Of a DNA stretch of 42,743 nt, positions 30,401 to 37,065 are shown one piece after another. Within the stretch, counting starts at the first letter, position 1, and each line of letters opens with the position of its first letter. The position numbers and the translations under genes were made by a program. The notes beneath the pieces are model-generated. The model did not search any database, was not told the DNA's origin, and worked only from the letters and a program-made list of their open reading frames with translations. Origin of the DNA: a virus; the IMG/VR virus record IMGVR_UViG_3300028766_000014, positions 1 to 42,743 of that record; one strand, 5' to 3'.

Positions 30401-31799
30401 GAACGGCCAGTATGGCCTGTTACTTCAGCCCGGACTTGGGAAAACGTCTGTAACATTGGCTGCAGTAAAGATTCTACTCGCTAAGAAACTAGTTAAGCGT
30501 GTCTTGGTTATAGCACCATTGCGACCTGCCTACGAGGTGTGGCCAGTAGAGGTTGCTGATTGGAAAGACTTCAATGCTTTTGGTGTGGCGCTATTGCACG
30601 GGCTTGCCAAGGACAAAGTCCTGCGCAGCTTACAGCTAGAGCATCAGGTTGTGATTATCAACCCAGAAGGGCTAAATTGGCTGTTCAAAGACAAAAAGCG
30701 GGCGAAGCTTCTAGGCGCCGACATGCTTGTTATCGATGAGTCAAGCCTGTTTAAGTCTGGCACTTCAGTCCGCTTCAGAAGACTGCGGTCTGTGCTTGGC
30801 CAGTTCAAGCGCCGAGTTATTTTGACTGGATCGCCGCGGCCTAAGAACTATGAAGACCTATGGGCGCAAGTCTACTTGCTCGATCAAGGTGCCTCTTTGG
30901 GCAACTACATCACGCACTATCGCAATCAGTACTTCTTTCCAACAGGATTTCAAATGCGCGAGTGGTCGCTGCTGCCGGGCGCAGATGAGACGATCAACAA
31001 AAAGATTGCGCCGCTTGTTCTGCGAATGGACGCGGAAGACTATCTCAAGTTGCCGAAGCTGACTGATCAGACCCACTTTATTGAGCTGCCGCCTAAAGCA
31101 CGTGAGCTTTATGAACAAGTAGAGTCGGGGCTTATGAGCACTTTGTTCACTGCTCCTATGGTGAACAGTACAGCCGCGCGAAGTCGCTGTGCACAGATAG
31201 CTAACGGCTCAGTGTACTTAGACCCTACTGATCCGGACGACATTGAGTCTTGGAAGTCGTCTAGACGTCCAGTTCAGGTTGTACACACAGCAAAGGTAGA
31301 AGCTTTAATGGAGCTTGTGGGCGAGCTTCAAGGCGAACCACTTCTTTGCTCTATTGGGTACCATCATGATGTAACAGCTATTCGTGTGGCGGCTGGCAAG
31401 GACACACCTTGTATCAATGGAGCTACTACGCGAACACAGCTGTCAGACTATATCACGCGATGGAACAAAGGATTGCTTCCATTGCTGATGATTCATCCAG
31501 CTGCGGCCGGCCATGGCCTGAATATGCAAAAGTGTAATGGGCGACACATTGCCATATTTGACCTGCCAGACAACTATGATACCTACTTTCAGATGTTTCA
31601 GAGAGTCTGGCGTCAAGGCAATAAGGCTGACTTCTGTATCCGGCACCATTTCGTGGTCCGGAATACAGTAGACGTAGCTAAACTACGCAATCTCAGAAAG
31701 AAGGGTGACGGCCAGAAGGCTTTTCTCGATGCAATGAAGCAATATGCAGAGGAAAAAGGCCTGAAAATAAATGCGCCAAAGCCTAGAAAAGCGGTATAA
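30291..31799 (+). CDS. SNF2/superfamily 2 DNA helicase (502 aa)
   Basis: ATP-driven DNA translocase. Walker A QPGLGKTSVTL (46-56), motif Ia VIAPLRPAYEVW, Walker B VIDESS (147-152, DESS instead of DEAH), motif III LTGSPRPKNYEDLW, motif V AAGHGLNMQ and motif VI FQRVWRQGN near residue 440. Matches phage SNF2-like helicases encoded with VRR-NUC. Probably works with the adjacent nucleases and the polymerase in replication fork or recombination processing. Confidence 0.9.
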   Translation: MDLVPKSVALKMEESKRTAKAWTPWPYQERALKALLENGQYGLLLQPGLGKTSVTLAAVKILLAKKLVKRVLVIAPLRPAYEVWPVEVADWKDFNAFGVALLHGLAKDKVLRSLQLEHQVVIINPEGLNWLFKDKKRAKLLGADMLVIDESSLFKSGTSVRFRRLRSVLGQFKRRVILTGSPRPKNYEDLWAQVYLLDQGASLGNYITHYRNQYFFPTGFQMREWSLLPGADETINKKIAPLVLRMDAEDYLKLPKLTDQTHFIELPPKARELYEQVESGLMSTLFTAPMVNSTAARSRCAQIANGSVYLDPTDPDDIESWKSSRRPVQVVHTAKVEALMELVGELQGEPLLCSIGYHHDVTAIRVAAGKDTPCINGATTRTQLSDYITRWNKGLLPLLMIHPAAAGHGLNMQKCNGRHIAIFDLPDNYDTYFQMFQRVWRQGNKADFCIRHHFVVRNTVDVAKLRNLRKKGDGQKAFLDAMKQYAEEKGLKINAPKPRKAV

Positions 31800-31800
31800 T
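31795..31800 (+). promoter_or_regulatory. -10 box after helicase
   Basis: GGTATAAT at the helicase stop codon, followed by a small hairpin (AGCGC...GCGCT, 31808-31828) and the ribosome site AAAGGGG before ATG 31833. Confidence 0.5.
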
Positions 31801-31832
31801 CATTTCAGCGCACTGGAAAGGGGCGCTAGAAA

Positions 31833-32144
31833 ATGAAGAGAATTGAACAAGGTACTTTGTTTCCAGCTGACGGTTCACCTGCCAAGATAGTCACTCCAGC
31901 AGATGGAAAAAAGTTTTCACTCGATGAGCTTCAGAAGTTTGTTGGTGGGTATATTGAATCCATTGTCTGCGTGAAGCCTTACGTCCGCGCTTTTGTCAAT
32001 GAGGAGGGCGCTATCAAAGGCGATTTGCAAGATAACCCACATACCTGGTCAGTACTAAATCGCAAGGTGTACGCCTTAAACGGCTACGCAGAAGGCTTTC
32101 GTGTATCAGGCGACATCATTGCAGTACAGCTGGTGCAAGCATGA
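31833..32144 (+). CDS. DUF3846-like protein (103 aa)
   Basis: VTPADGKKFSLDELQKFVGG, then VRAFVNEEGAIKG and RVSGDIIAVQLV fit the DUF3846 pattern, a family common in phages and plasmids with no known function. Own promoter. Coupled to the next gene by ATGA. Confidence 0.7.
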   Translation: MKRIEQGTLFPADGSPAKIVTPADGKKFSLDELQKFVGGYIESIVCVKPYVRAFVNEEGAIKGDLQDNPHTWSVLNRKVYALNGYAEGFRVSGDIIAVQLVQA

Positions 32145-32434
32145 CCAACAAAGCCACAGAGTACCTAAGCATACCGGAGGGCGACCGCAATGTCGCCCTC
32201 CCAATGACGCTTGCAGAAGCTGATGCCAAGGCCAAGGAGCTGTACGGACCGAAAGCTTATGCCTTTGATCGGTTATCACTGCTACCGGGCCTTTTAGACG
32301 CTAAGCCACTGCATACCTACATTGATGAAATAGGGCGGTACTACATCGGTGTAGGTGAGGCTCTGTACGGCAACGGCGCCACATGGAAAGAAGCATTCGC
32401 GGCGGCTGCAAAGATGGCAGAGGCGAGGCTATGA
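32141..32434 (+). CDS. Unknown phage protein (97 aa)
   Basis: ATG overlaps the previous stop. Middle YIDEIGRYYIGVGEALYGNG and a final helix (ATWKEAFAAAAKMAEARL) look like a typical small phage fold. Function unknown. Confidence 0.6.
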   Translation: MTNKATEYLSIPEGDRNVALPMTLAEADAKAKELYGPKAYAFDRLSLLPGLLDAKPLHTYIDEIGRYYIGVGEALYGNGATWKEAFAAAAKMAEARL

Positions 32435-32517
32435 CCCACCTTATTGATGTCTTACTTGGAGCAGTAGTGGGCATGGCTGCTATGCTTTATTTGCAGCGGC
32501 CTGGAGGTGGCCGGTGA
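32431..32517 (+). CDS. 28-aa membrane peptide
   Basis: Overlaps both neighbours by 4 bases. One hydrophobic helix (LIDVLLGAVVGMAAMLYL) and a Gly/Arg tail that encodes the next ribosome site (CTGGAGGTGG). Confidence 0.5.
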   Translation: MTHLIDVLLGAVVGMAAMLYLQRPGGGR

Positions 32518-32720
32518 CTGACTTGCAGAAGGGTAGTACGTGTGAGTACACGGACTTGGGCGGCCAGACATGGGTTGGCACAGTTGAGTCTGTAGGCCGT
32601 AAGTACTGCGAAGTACCCCGCTGCGCAGACAACAGAGTGGAGCGTATGCTTCTGACTTCTGTGCGAGAGTTCACGTACTCTATCTTTCATGCTCGTGATT
32701 TTCTCAGAGGCGGACGATGA
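32514..32720 (+). CDS. Unknown small beta protein (68 aa, GTG start)
   Basis: GTGA overlap. KGSTCEYTDLGGQTWVGTVE resembles a small SH3-like barrel; the C-terminus is basic. Function unknown. Confidence 0.55.
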   Translation: MTDLQKGSTCEYTDLGGQTWVGTVESVGRKYCEVPRCADNRVERMLLTSVREFTYSIFHARDFLRGGR

Positions 32721-32815
32721 TTCAAATCTGTGTTTATGTCTTTGTGGCCCTGGCTTTGGTACGCCAGATCTGTGTTGCTGTTTACGTCATGCGCGGGAAA
32801 GGCGGCTTGAAATGA
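32717..32815 (+). CDS. 32-aa membrane peptide
   Basis: Overlaps both neighbours by 4 bases. A hydrophobic stretch (IQICVYVFVALALVRQICVA) then a basic tail; predicted inner-membrane microprotein. Confidence 0.5.
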   Translation: MIQICVYVFVALALVRQICVAVYVMRGKGGLK

Positions 32816-33105
32816 AGATCATCAAGATCTACGAGCCGTCGCCATTTCACAACACAAGAGCACTGAATATGCGTCAGCTTCTCAACCCTATCTTCTTTTC
32901 AGTAGACTGCCGGCACCCAGACCAGAAGCGACAGCGCTCCTCAAGACGTAGGACGCGAGCGCTACATAATGCGCGTAATTTGAAGGCACAGCAGCTTACT
33001 TGGGTTCCAGACCTACCGACGACTGATGCTTGGGAGAAGTGGTTTGCGGCCCGTGGCTGGACTAGAATGGCTAGCGTACTGGGGAGGACTTTCGATGAGT
33101 ACTAA
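32812..33105 (+). CDS. Basic unknown protein (97 aa)
   Basis: ATG 32812 is chosen for ATGA coupling. The middle is highly basic (QKRQRSSRRRTRALHNARN); the C-terminus is WEKWFAARGWTRMASVLG. Possible nucleic-acid binder. Function unknown. Confidence 0.55.
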   Translation: MKIIKIYEPSPFHNTRALNMRQLLNPIFFSVDCRHPDQKRQRSSRRRTRALHNARNLKAQQLTWVPDLPTTDAWEKWFAARGWTRMASVLGRTFDEY

Positions 33106-33223
33106 GAGTCCCACTGGGCGGCTCAAGGGTATTAACGAGTCTGAACTGCAAAGTACTTCACTGTCTGTCGAGCACAGTGTTTGCGCGCATAAGTACTGGG
33201 CGACTGCAGACTTTCAATGCTAG
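33095..33223 (+). CDS. 42-aa protein
   Basis: Start follows GGGGAGGACTTTCG. Short polar peptide (INESELQSTSLSVEHS) with no motif; overlaps the next start. Confidence 0.45.
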   Translation: MSTKSPTGRLKGINESELQSTSLSVEHSVCAHKYWATADFQC

Positions 33224-33414
33224 AACAACGCATACTAGCTGGTCCATTAGCAGCACAGGAGCCAAAGAAAGCTTCATTTCCTTATCGCTTTGGGTCAGCT
33301 AGTCTCATTGCAGCTTGTTCAGTAGAAGCACGCAGTGAGGACCGTATTCACCGGCTTCTTCTTGAGCTAGGTTATATCTACGACGTGAACACAGGAGAGT
33401 ATCATGAAGCCTGA
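33217..33414 (+). CDS. Unknown protein (65 aa)
   Basis: Overlaps both neighbours. Helical C-terminal half (EDRIHRLLLELGYIYDV). Function unknown. Confidence 0.5.
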   Translation: MLEQRILAGPLAAQEPKKASFPYRFGSASLIAACSVEARSEDRIHRLLLELGYIYDVNTGEYHEA

Positions 33415-33571
33415 AGATCTTACCAAGAAGCAGATGAAAGCATTGTTCAAAGCTCTGCACATGCTGGATATCGTCAACTTGTACGCCACGGGTGATCGGT
33501 TACGTAGAGCCTTTGGTGTAGAGCTGGAAGTAGTGAAGGCGCACAAGAAAGACGGGCTGGGCGATGACTGA
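33404..33571 (+). CDS. Helical protein (55 aa)
   Basis: Start follows AGGAGAGTATC. KKQMKALFKALHMLDIVNLY and RLRRAFGVELEVV suggest two helices, basic overall. Function unknown. Confidence 0.55.
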   Translation: MKPEDLTKKQMKALFKALHMLDIVNLYATGDRLRRAFGVELEVVKAHKKDGLGDD

Positions 33572-33740
33572 GCTTAGTGAAGAGCAGCTTAGCAGAATGC
33601 GGCGGAATTTGCGTTTAATGGCTGAGTATGCAGCATGGTTTGCCATGAATGCACGTGCACCACAGCCCACTACAAAGGTTGAGCAAGGGCACATAGGGTG
33701 CAAGAAGTCAAACTTACTGCCGCGTAAGGAGCAGCCATGA
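33564..33740 (+). CDS. Unknown protein (58 aa)
   Basis: Overlaps the previous gene by 8 bases and the next by 4. Helical N-terminus (SEEQLSRMRRNLRLMAEYAA), then a polar tail whose codons include the next ribosome site TAAGGAG. Confidence 0.5.
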   Translation: MTELSEEQLSRMRRNLRLMAEYAAWFAMNARAPQPTTKVEQGHIGCKKSNLLPRKEQP

Positions 33741-34423
33741 CGACTGATCTACGCCTGTTCGGTCACCTGTTTGGTGTAGGCAAAGAAGAAGCGGATATGC
33801 TCAGTCGTCTGGCGGGGCCATGTCCTGCGCTCCACCAGCCTACAGCGCCTTTCATGGGCGGAGCAGCAGAGGCATTCCAAGCGCTCAATCGGCGGGGCAG
33901 AGAATCACTTGCCAAGATAGAAGTACTGACTGCCACCACTGTGAAGCTCCCTAAAGACAAACGGCGGGGCAAGCTCGATACCTGGCAGACTATTCATGAG
34001 TTCATCTATGCTGGCAATGCGCGCTTTACTTTGCTCAGTTTGAAGACTGGCCAGCGCTACACGTACAAGGTGCAGGTCAAGAAAGCCGACTTGGTACTGC
34101 ATCCTGAAGATCCGGTGTACTTTGTCAACTTACTACGTGGTCCAGACAATACTGCAGACTATGCCTATATGGGAGTAACAAGACGCAATGGGCAGTTCAA
34201 TCGTACTAGTGCAAGCAAAGTAAGTGACCTTGCACAGAGCTATAAGTCTTGGGTTTGGTTCTTAGAGCGAATGCGATCAGAGCGCGCTGACGTACTTGGC
34301 GCCTTAGTAGAGTTTTGGCACGAGGGCCGGTGCTGCTGCTGTGGCAGAGTGCTAACTGTCCCAAGCTCAGTGCTAAGCGGCTATGGCGAAGTTTGTAGAA
34401 AGGCACGAAATACAGGTGCCTAA
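33737..34423 (+). CDS. Protein with C-terminal DUF6011 zinc motif (228 aa)
   Basis: ATGA overlap. Residues about 60-170 form a domain with ARFTLLSLKTGQRYTYKV and YMGVTRRNGQF, and the C-terminus HEGRCCCCGRVLTVPSSVLSGYGEVC matches DUF6011 (CGRxLxxPxSxxxGxGxxC), a small zinc-binding motif frequent in phage and actinobacterial proteins. Function unknown. Confidence 0.7.
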   Translation: MTTDLRLFGHLFGVGKEEADMLSRLAGPCPALHQPTAPFMGGAAEAFQALNRRGRESLAKIEVLTATTVKLPKDKRRGKLDTWQTIHEFIYAGNARFTLLSLKTGQRYTYKVQVKKADLVLHPEDPVYFVNLLRGPDNTADYAYMGVTRRNGQFNRTSASKVSDLAQSYKSWVWFLERMRSERADVLGALVEFWHEGRCCCCGRVLTVPSSVLSGYGEVCRKARNTGA

Positions 34424-34435
34424 CTGCAGTATAAT
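34401..34435 (+). promoter_or_regulatory. Inverted repeat plus -10 box, leaderless promoter
   Basis: A 6-bp inverted repeat AGGCAC/GTGCCT (34401-34421) is followed by TATAAT (34430-34435), which ends 6 bases before ATG 34442. Transcription should begin at the ATG, with no ribosome site present. The inverted repeat covers the expected -35 position and could be an operator. Confidence 0.55.
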
Positions 34436-34441
34436 TAATCT

Positions 34442-34771
34442 ATGCGAATGTGGATGATTGACCCAAAGATCCTGTGTCGTAAGCACCTGCTAGGTGAGCA
34501 CGTTGAAATACATATGCTTGTCGGTAGCCTGCAGCGAAAGCGCTCCATAGCCGGCTTCTTAAACCAAGGTATTCTCGAGCCTCAAAACGCGCTTAAGCGC
34601 CATGCTGCTTTAGTTGCCGAGATGCAATTGCGTGGCTACAAGCATGCTTCGAAGCTCCAGGACGTCCCACATGGAGCTCCTAGTGGCCATGTTGACCAGG
34701 TAAGCTCACTTACTGCTCTGCTGGCGCGCTGTGAGGCTTGTTCTACGCGCTATAATGATCTTAGGAGCTAA
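34442..34771 (+). CDS. Pyrimidine-dimer DNA glycosylase, T4 DenV-like (109 aa)
   Basis: UV-damage repair enzyme that cuts the glycosyl bond 5' of a thymine dimer. The N-terminus MRMWMIDPKILCRKHLLGEH then VEIHMLV aligns with the endonuclease V core (QHLMAEYRELPRVF in T4); Glu22 matches the catalytic Glu23 of T4. The block ALKRHAALVAEMQLRGYKH also fits. At 109 aa it is somewhat shorter than T4 DenV (138). Probably expressed from a leaderless mRNA. Confidence 0.8.
   Translation: MRMWMIDPKILCRKHLLGEHVEIHMLVGSLQRKRSIAGFLNQGILEPQNALKRHAALVAEMQLRGYKHASKLQDVPHGAPSGHVDQVSSLTALLARCEACSTRYNDLRS
34751..34756 (+). promoter_or_regulatory. -10 box upstream of 34776 and the tRNA
   Basis: TATAAT inside the end of the glycosylase gene, 20 bases before ATG 34776 with TTAGGAGC between. 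No clear -35. It would drive the small gene and the tRNA. Confidence 0.4.
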
Positions 34772-34775
34772 TTGT

Positions 34776-35021
34776 ATGCGAACCTTTGAAGTTGAAGACG
34801 CTGTAGTACCAATGCTTGCACTTGCAGTAGCTATGGCTGTTCATGAACGACGGCTTGTTGCAATGGAGAATGTTGATTCTTCTAGTCTAGCTTCTCAGCA
34901 GGTTCGCAGAGAGATTGCTCAGTTAGAGGACTTTCTCTCGAAGCTGAATGCGCCATTACCGGCTTTGCACACCTTATTGGCGCAAGAAGAGCAACGGGCC
35001 GTTAGCTCAATTGGTCAGTAG
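34776..35021 (+). CDS. Small helical protein whose 3' end lies in the tRNA gene (81 aa)
   Basis: Start follows TTAGGAGC. Helical, acidic (VVPMLALAVAMAVHERRL, REIAQLEDFLSKL). The last eight codons and the TAG stop are formed by the first 26 bases of the downstream tRNA gene, so tRNA processing would cut off the stop codon of this mRNA. Function unknown. Confidence 0.6.
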   Translation: MRTFEVEDAVVPMLALAVAMAVHERRLVAMENVDSSSLASQQVRREIAQLEDFLSKLNAPLPALHTLLAQEEQRAVSSIGQ

Positions 35022-35073
35022 CACACGACTCATAATCGTTAGGCTGCAGGTTCAAGTCCTGCACGGCCCACCA
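34996..35073 (+). tRNA. tRNA with CAU anticodon (Ile2 more likely than Met), CCA encoded
   Basis: The acceptor stem GGGCCGT (34996-35002) pairs perfectly with ACGGCCC (35063-35069). TTCAAGT is the T loop with a 5-bp GCAGG/CCTGC stem, and the anticodon loop is CTCATAA. Discriminator A is followed by encoded CCA. C4-G69 and C5-G68 in the acceptor stem are features of tRNA-Ile2 (CAU read as k2C by TilS) and are not found in E. coli elongator tRNA-Met; the general look also follows E. coli ileX. The D arm has one extra T (CAGTAGC instead of CAGAGC) and the top anticodon-stem pair is C-T. Confidence 0.88.
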
Positions 35074-35153
35074 AGTTTAGTACTTTCATGGATGCATTAA
35101 TATGGCGATCCAGCAACCTAAACCCTAACCGTAGCAAGGAGACTTAAACTACC

Positions 35154-35423
35154 ATGGCTAAAATCAATATCGTCCTCAGTCCGAAGCAGCTCGCCAATCT
35201 CGTCACTGCTTTGCAGGGCGCACCCAAGCAAAGCAAGACTGTCGAAGTACTCACGGCGAAGTTCACGGCTGTAGAAGTGCCTGAAAATGCGAAGAAAGTT
35301 ACACTGACAATCAGTGGCGCAGAGGCACAGAACACAGTCAAGGCTCTCGGAACACTGCCCAAGCAGACTGCTACTGTGATCGCGCTCTTCGGCAAGATCA
35401 GCGCCGCCCTGGGTGCCGAGTAG
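35154..35423 (+). CDS. Unknown protein (89 aa)
   Basis: Start follows CAAGGAGACTTAAACTACC. Ala/Lys/Val/Thr-rich, with alternating strands (TVEVLTAKFTAVEVPENAKK, VTLTISGAEAQ) and a final helix. Could be a small beta-structured protein; no family recognised. First of a series of short, individually promoted genes. Confidence 0.65.
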   Translation: MAKINIVLSPKQLANLVTALQGAPKQSKTVEVLTAKFTAVEVPENAKKVTLTISGAEAQNTVKALGTLPKQTATVIALFGKISAALGAE

Positions 35424-35444
35424 CACTTGTAATTTAGTGTATTA

Positions 35445-35471
35445 TGGTCCATTCACTCCGTGGATGGACCA
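35445..35471 (+). terminator. 8-bp hairpin between units
   Basis: TGGTCCAT/ATGGACCA with an 11-base loop, followed by CATTTGTGTG rather than a solid T run. Weak terminator or processing hairpin. Confidence 0.4.
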
Positions 35472-35479
35472 CATTTGTG

Positions 35480-35488
35480 TGTTATAAT
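35480..35488 (+). promoter_or_regulatory. Extended -10 promoter
   Basis: TGTTATAAT: TGn plus perfect TATAAT (35483-35488), just upstream of an SD hairpin leader. Confidence 0.6.
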
Positions 35489-35493
35489 ATGCT

Positions 35494-35521
35494 CAGTAGT
35501 TTGAAAGGACTGCTGACTATG
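35494..35521 (+). promoter_or_regulatory. Leader hairpin with the ribosome site in its loop (copy 1)
   Basis: CAGTAG (35494-35499) pairs with CTGCTG (35510-35515, one G-U), leaving TTTGAAAGGA in the loop, then ACT-ATG. Similar leaders are at 35941 and 37695. Confidence 0.5.
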
Positions 35522-35836
35522 AAAAACCTGGATCCTGTAGAGCGGCTTCGGAAAGACTTTGCTCGCATCCTGGACGCGATAAGTACGTTGCACGGCGTTC
35601 ACACTCCAGCGCAAAAGAACCGACGCATTTCCCCCAATGATTCGCGTCAAGTAAAACTTCTGGTGCGCAAAAACCCTCACAAACCGAAGACAAAAGCTTG
35701 GGCAGCATTTGAGATTCTGAAGCATTGTCGTACTGCACGCGACTATGTGCGTACTGTGCACAAGACTGCAGGCGACAAAGTAATTATGGGCTACCTCAAC
35801 TGGGCCGTTAATCGTGGGTACGCACGACTCATGTGA
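35519..35836 (+). CDS. Unknown protein, paralogue of 35964-36335 (105 aa)
   Basis: ATG 35519 follows AAAGGACTGCTGACT. The C-terminal half (NPHKPKTKAWAAFEILKHCR, then MGYLNWAVNRGYARL) is repeated in the next gene, the N-terminus less so. Basic and helical, possibly DNA-binding. Monocistronic: promoter before and strong hairpin after. Confidence 0.65.
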   Translation: MKNLDPVERLRKDFARILDAISTLHGVHTPAQKNRRISPNDSRQVKLLVRKNPHKPKTKAWAAFEILKHCRTARDYVRTVHKTAGDKVIMGYLNWAVNRGYARLM

Positions 35837-35840
35837 GTGC

Positions 35841-35877
35841 TTATTGGGCCGTATGTGCTTTGCGTACGGCCCAATAA
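35841..35877 (+). terminator. 13-bp perfect inverted repeat
   Basis: TTATTGGGCCGTA and TACGGCCCAATAA separated by 11 bases, directly after the stop of the preceding gene. A-rich on the 5' outer side but no T run after, so either a terminator of unusual form or an RNA-stabilising hairpin. Confidence 0.6.
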
Positions 35878-35940
35878 ATACGACGTCAGTGAGCAAAAGT
35901 GAACGCACTTGAAAGACCACTCCGGTAGACAATGTAACTA

Positions 35941-35966
35941 GCGGTCTAAGGAGCCGCCACTCAATG
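35941..35966 (+). promoter_or_regulatory. Leader hairpin with the ribosome site in its loop (copy 2)
   Basis: GCGG (35941-35944) and CCGC (35954-35957) flank TCTAAGGAG; the sequence CCGCCACTCA then leads into ATG 35964. Matches 37695-37723 closely. Confidence 0.5.
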
Positions 35967-36335
35967 CCAAATATTCTTGCGAAGATCGGATCGAAGTCAG
36001 TACTTCCGCCGTACATGCGCATCAAGGTACTACCAGCTACAAAGGCTTCGTTCAGTAGGCGTGCAAATAACCCGCCACAAATATTGCTCAACCGTCGTGC
36101 AGACGATATGCAGGCTCATCGTGTGTCTGTTTGTGATACTCGTAATGCGCGTCTTCTGACTCAGACCAATCCACACAGAGCGCACACTAAGTCTTGGGTA
36201 GCTTTCGAAATCCTGCGTCAATGCAGGACCGTGAAAGAATATGTAAAGTCGGTTCGTGCTGTGACAAGTGACAAGTCGACTATGGGCTACCTCAATTGGG
36301 CTGTGAATCACCAATATGCCAAGTTGACTGCTTAG
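35964..36335 (+). CDS. Unknown protein, paralogue of 35519-35836 (123 aa)
   Basis: NPHRAHTKSWVAFEILRQCR and MGYLNWAVNHQYAKLT align with the preceding gene over about 55 residues. The N-terminus is different and very basic (KASFSRRANNPPQ). Probably the same kind of DNA- or protein-binding role. Own leader and downstream hairpin. Confidence 0.65.
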   Translation: MPNILAKIGSKSVLPPYMRIKVLPATKASFSRRANNPPQILLNRRADDMQAHRVSVCDTRNARLLTQTNPHRAHTKSWVAFEILRQCRTVKEYVKSVRAVTSDKSTMGYLNWAVNHQYAKLTA

Positions 36336-36349
36336 GCAGCAAGTAAAGC

Positions 36350-36390
36350 GCGCCGGCTATCAAGTTTGCCGGCGCCTAAAATAAACTTTA
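36350..36390 (+). terminator. GC-rich hairpin
   Basis: GCGCCGGC (36350-36357) and GCCGGCGC (36368-36375), 10-base loop, followed by CTAAAATAAACTTTA. The tail is A/T-rich but not a clean T run. Confidence 0.55.
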
Positions 36391-36416
36391 AAAATGTAGT
36401 ATTTCCACTGTATAAT
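36387..36416 (+). promoter_or_regulatory. Promoter
   Basis: TTTAAA (36387-36392) and TATAAT (36411-36416), 18-base spacer. Drives the two small genes that follow. Confidence 0.5.
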
Positions 36417-36437
36417 TATTGAAGTGAGGAAATTTAC

Positions 36438-36569
36438 ATGACTGGACACCAGCTCTTCTGGCTGTGCGCTCTCGTAATTCAGACGATTCCCTTGGCAGTA
36501 TTCCCGCATGTATTTGCATGGTGGAGAGAATTTGCCGCTGAGAACTTTGTTCAGGAGCGTGACAAATGA
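36438..36569 (+). CDS. 43-aa membrane protein
   Basis: Start follows AGTGAGGAAATTTAC. Hydrophobic N-terminal two-thirds (LFWLCALVIQTIPLAVFPHV), charged C-terminus (WWREFAAENFVQERDK). Coupled to the next gene by ATGA. Confidence 0.55.
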   Translation: MTGHQLFWLCALVIQTIPLAVFPHVFAWWREFAAENFVQERDK

Positions 36570-36766
36570 ACTACGGAATCTTGATTGCGATCAGTAAATC
36601 TGGTTTTCAGATCGTGGGCGCTGTGGACACCTTGAACGAGGCGCATGAGTTAGCCGGCGAGTATGTCAGGTTTGGGCCAGACAGTGGCTACCTTGCGCCT
36701 GAGTATTTCGAAGTCCATAGTCGTGGGCAATATGGTGGGTACACCATTGTGCAACGCCTGAAATAG
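36566..36766 (+). CDS. Unknown protein (66 aa)
   Basis: Strand-helix-strand pattern (NYGILIAISKSGFQIVG, TLNEAHELAGEYVRF, YFEVHSRGQYGGYTIV). Its stop codon is part of a 33-base repeat also found after 37104-37433. Function unknown. Confidence 0.6.
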   Translation: MNYGILIAISKSGFQIVGAVDTLNEAHELAGEYVRFGPDSGYLAPEYFEVHSRGQYGGYTIVQRLK

Positions 36767-36827
36767 TCTGAATTTTGTCGTTGCAAACTCTAGTTTCTGT
36801 AGTATGATTTCAGGAGCACAGACAATG
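36761..36827 (+). promoter_or_regulatory. Repeated promoter/leader cassette, copy A
   Basis: A 33-base block (36761-36793), identical to 37428-37460, contains -35 TTGCAA (36781-36786). -10 TATGAT (36803-36808) follows after 16 bases, then the shared leader AGGAGCACAGACAATG. Confidence 0.7.
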
Positions 36828-37055
36828 ACTGAATGCGAGTTTCACACCACTTTCTACGGCCCGCGTAATACGCCCAATCGTGAAAAGCTGTGCAAGCATC
36901 TTGGAATTACTGGCTTTGCTGGTTTGAGTTTGAAGCGCATGGGCTGGACCGGTTTTGTCAATGCTCTTGGCGACTACCACGGGCTTGATGTGCGCAATTT
37001 TAGCTGCCAAGCAACCTTTATGGATGCCATCGCAGAAAAAATAAAACTGCTATAA
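36825..37055 (+). CDS. Unknown protein (76 aa)
   Basis: ATG 36825 is chosen because the ribosome site AGGAGCACAGACA is shared with two following genes. Helical, basic; includes LCKHLGITGFAGLSLKRMGW. Single-gene unit. Function unknown. Confidence 0.6.
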   Translation: MTECEFHTTFYGPRNTPNREKLCKHLGITGFAGLSLKRMGWTGFVNALGDYHGLDVRNFSCQATFMDAIAEKIKLL

Positions 37056-37065
37056 AGCGCAGAAT

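Noticed and set aside
34996-35073. Call of elongator tRNA-Met from the CAT anticodon alone
   Set aside because: Acceptor-stem C4-G69 and C5-G68 and overall similarity favour tRNA-Ile2; kept as an alternative only.
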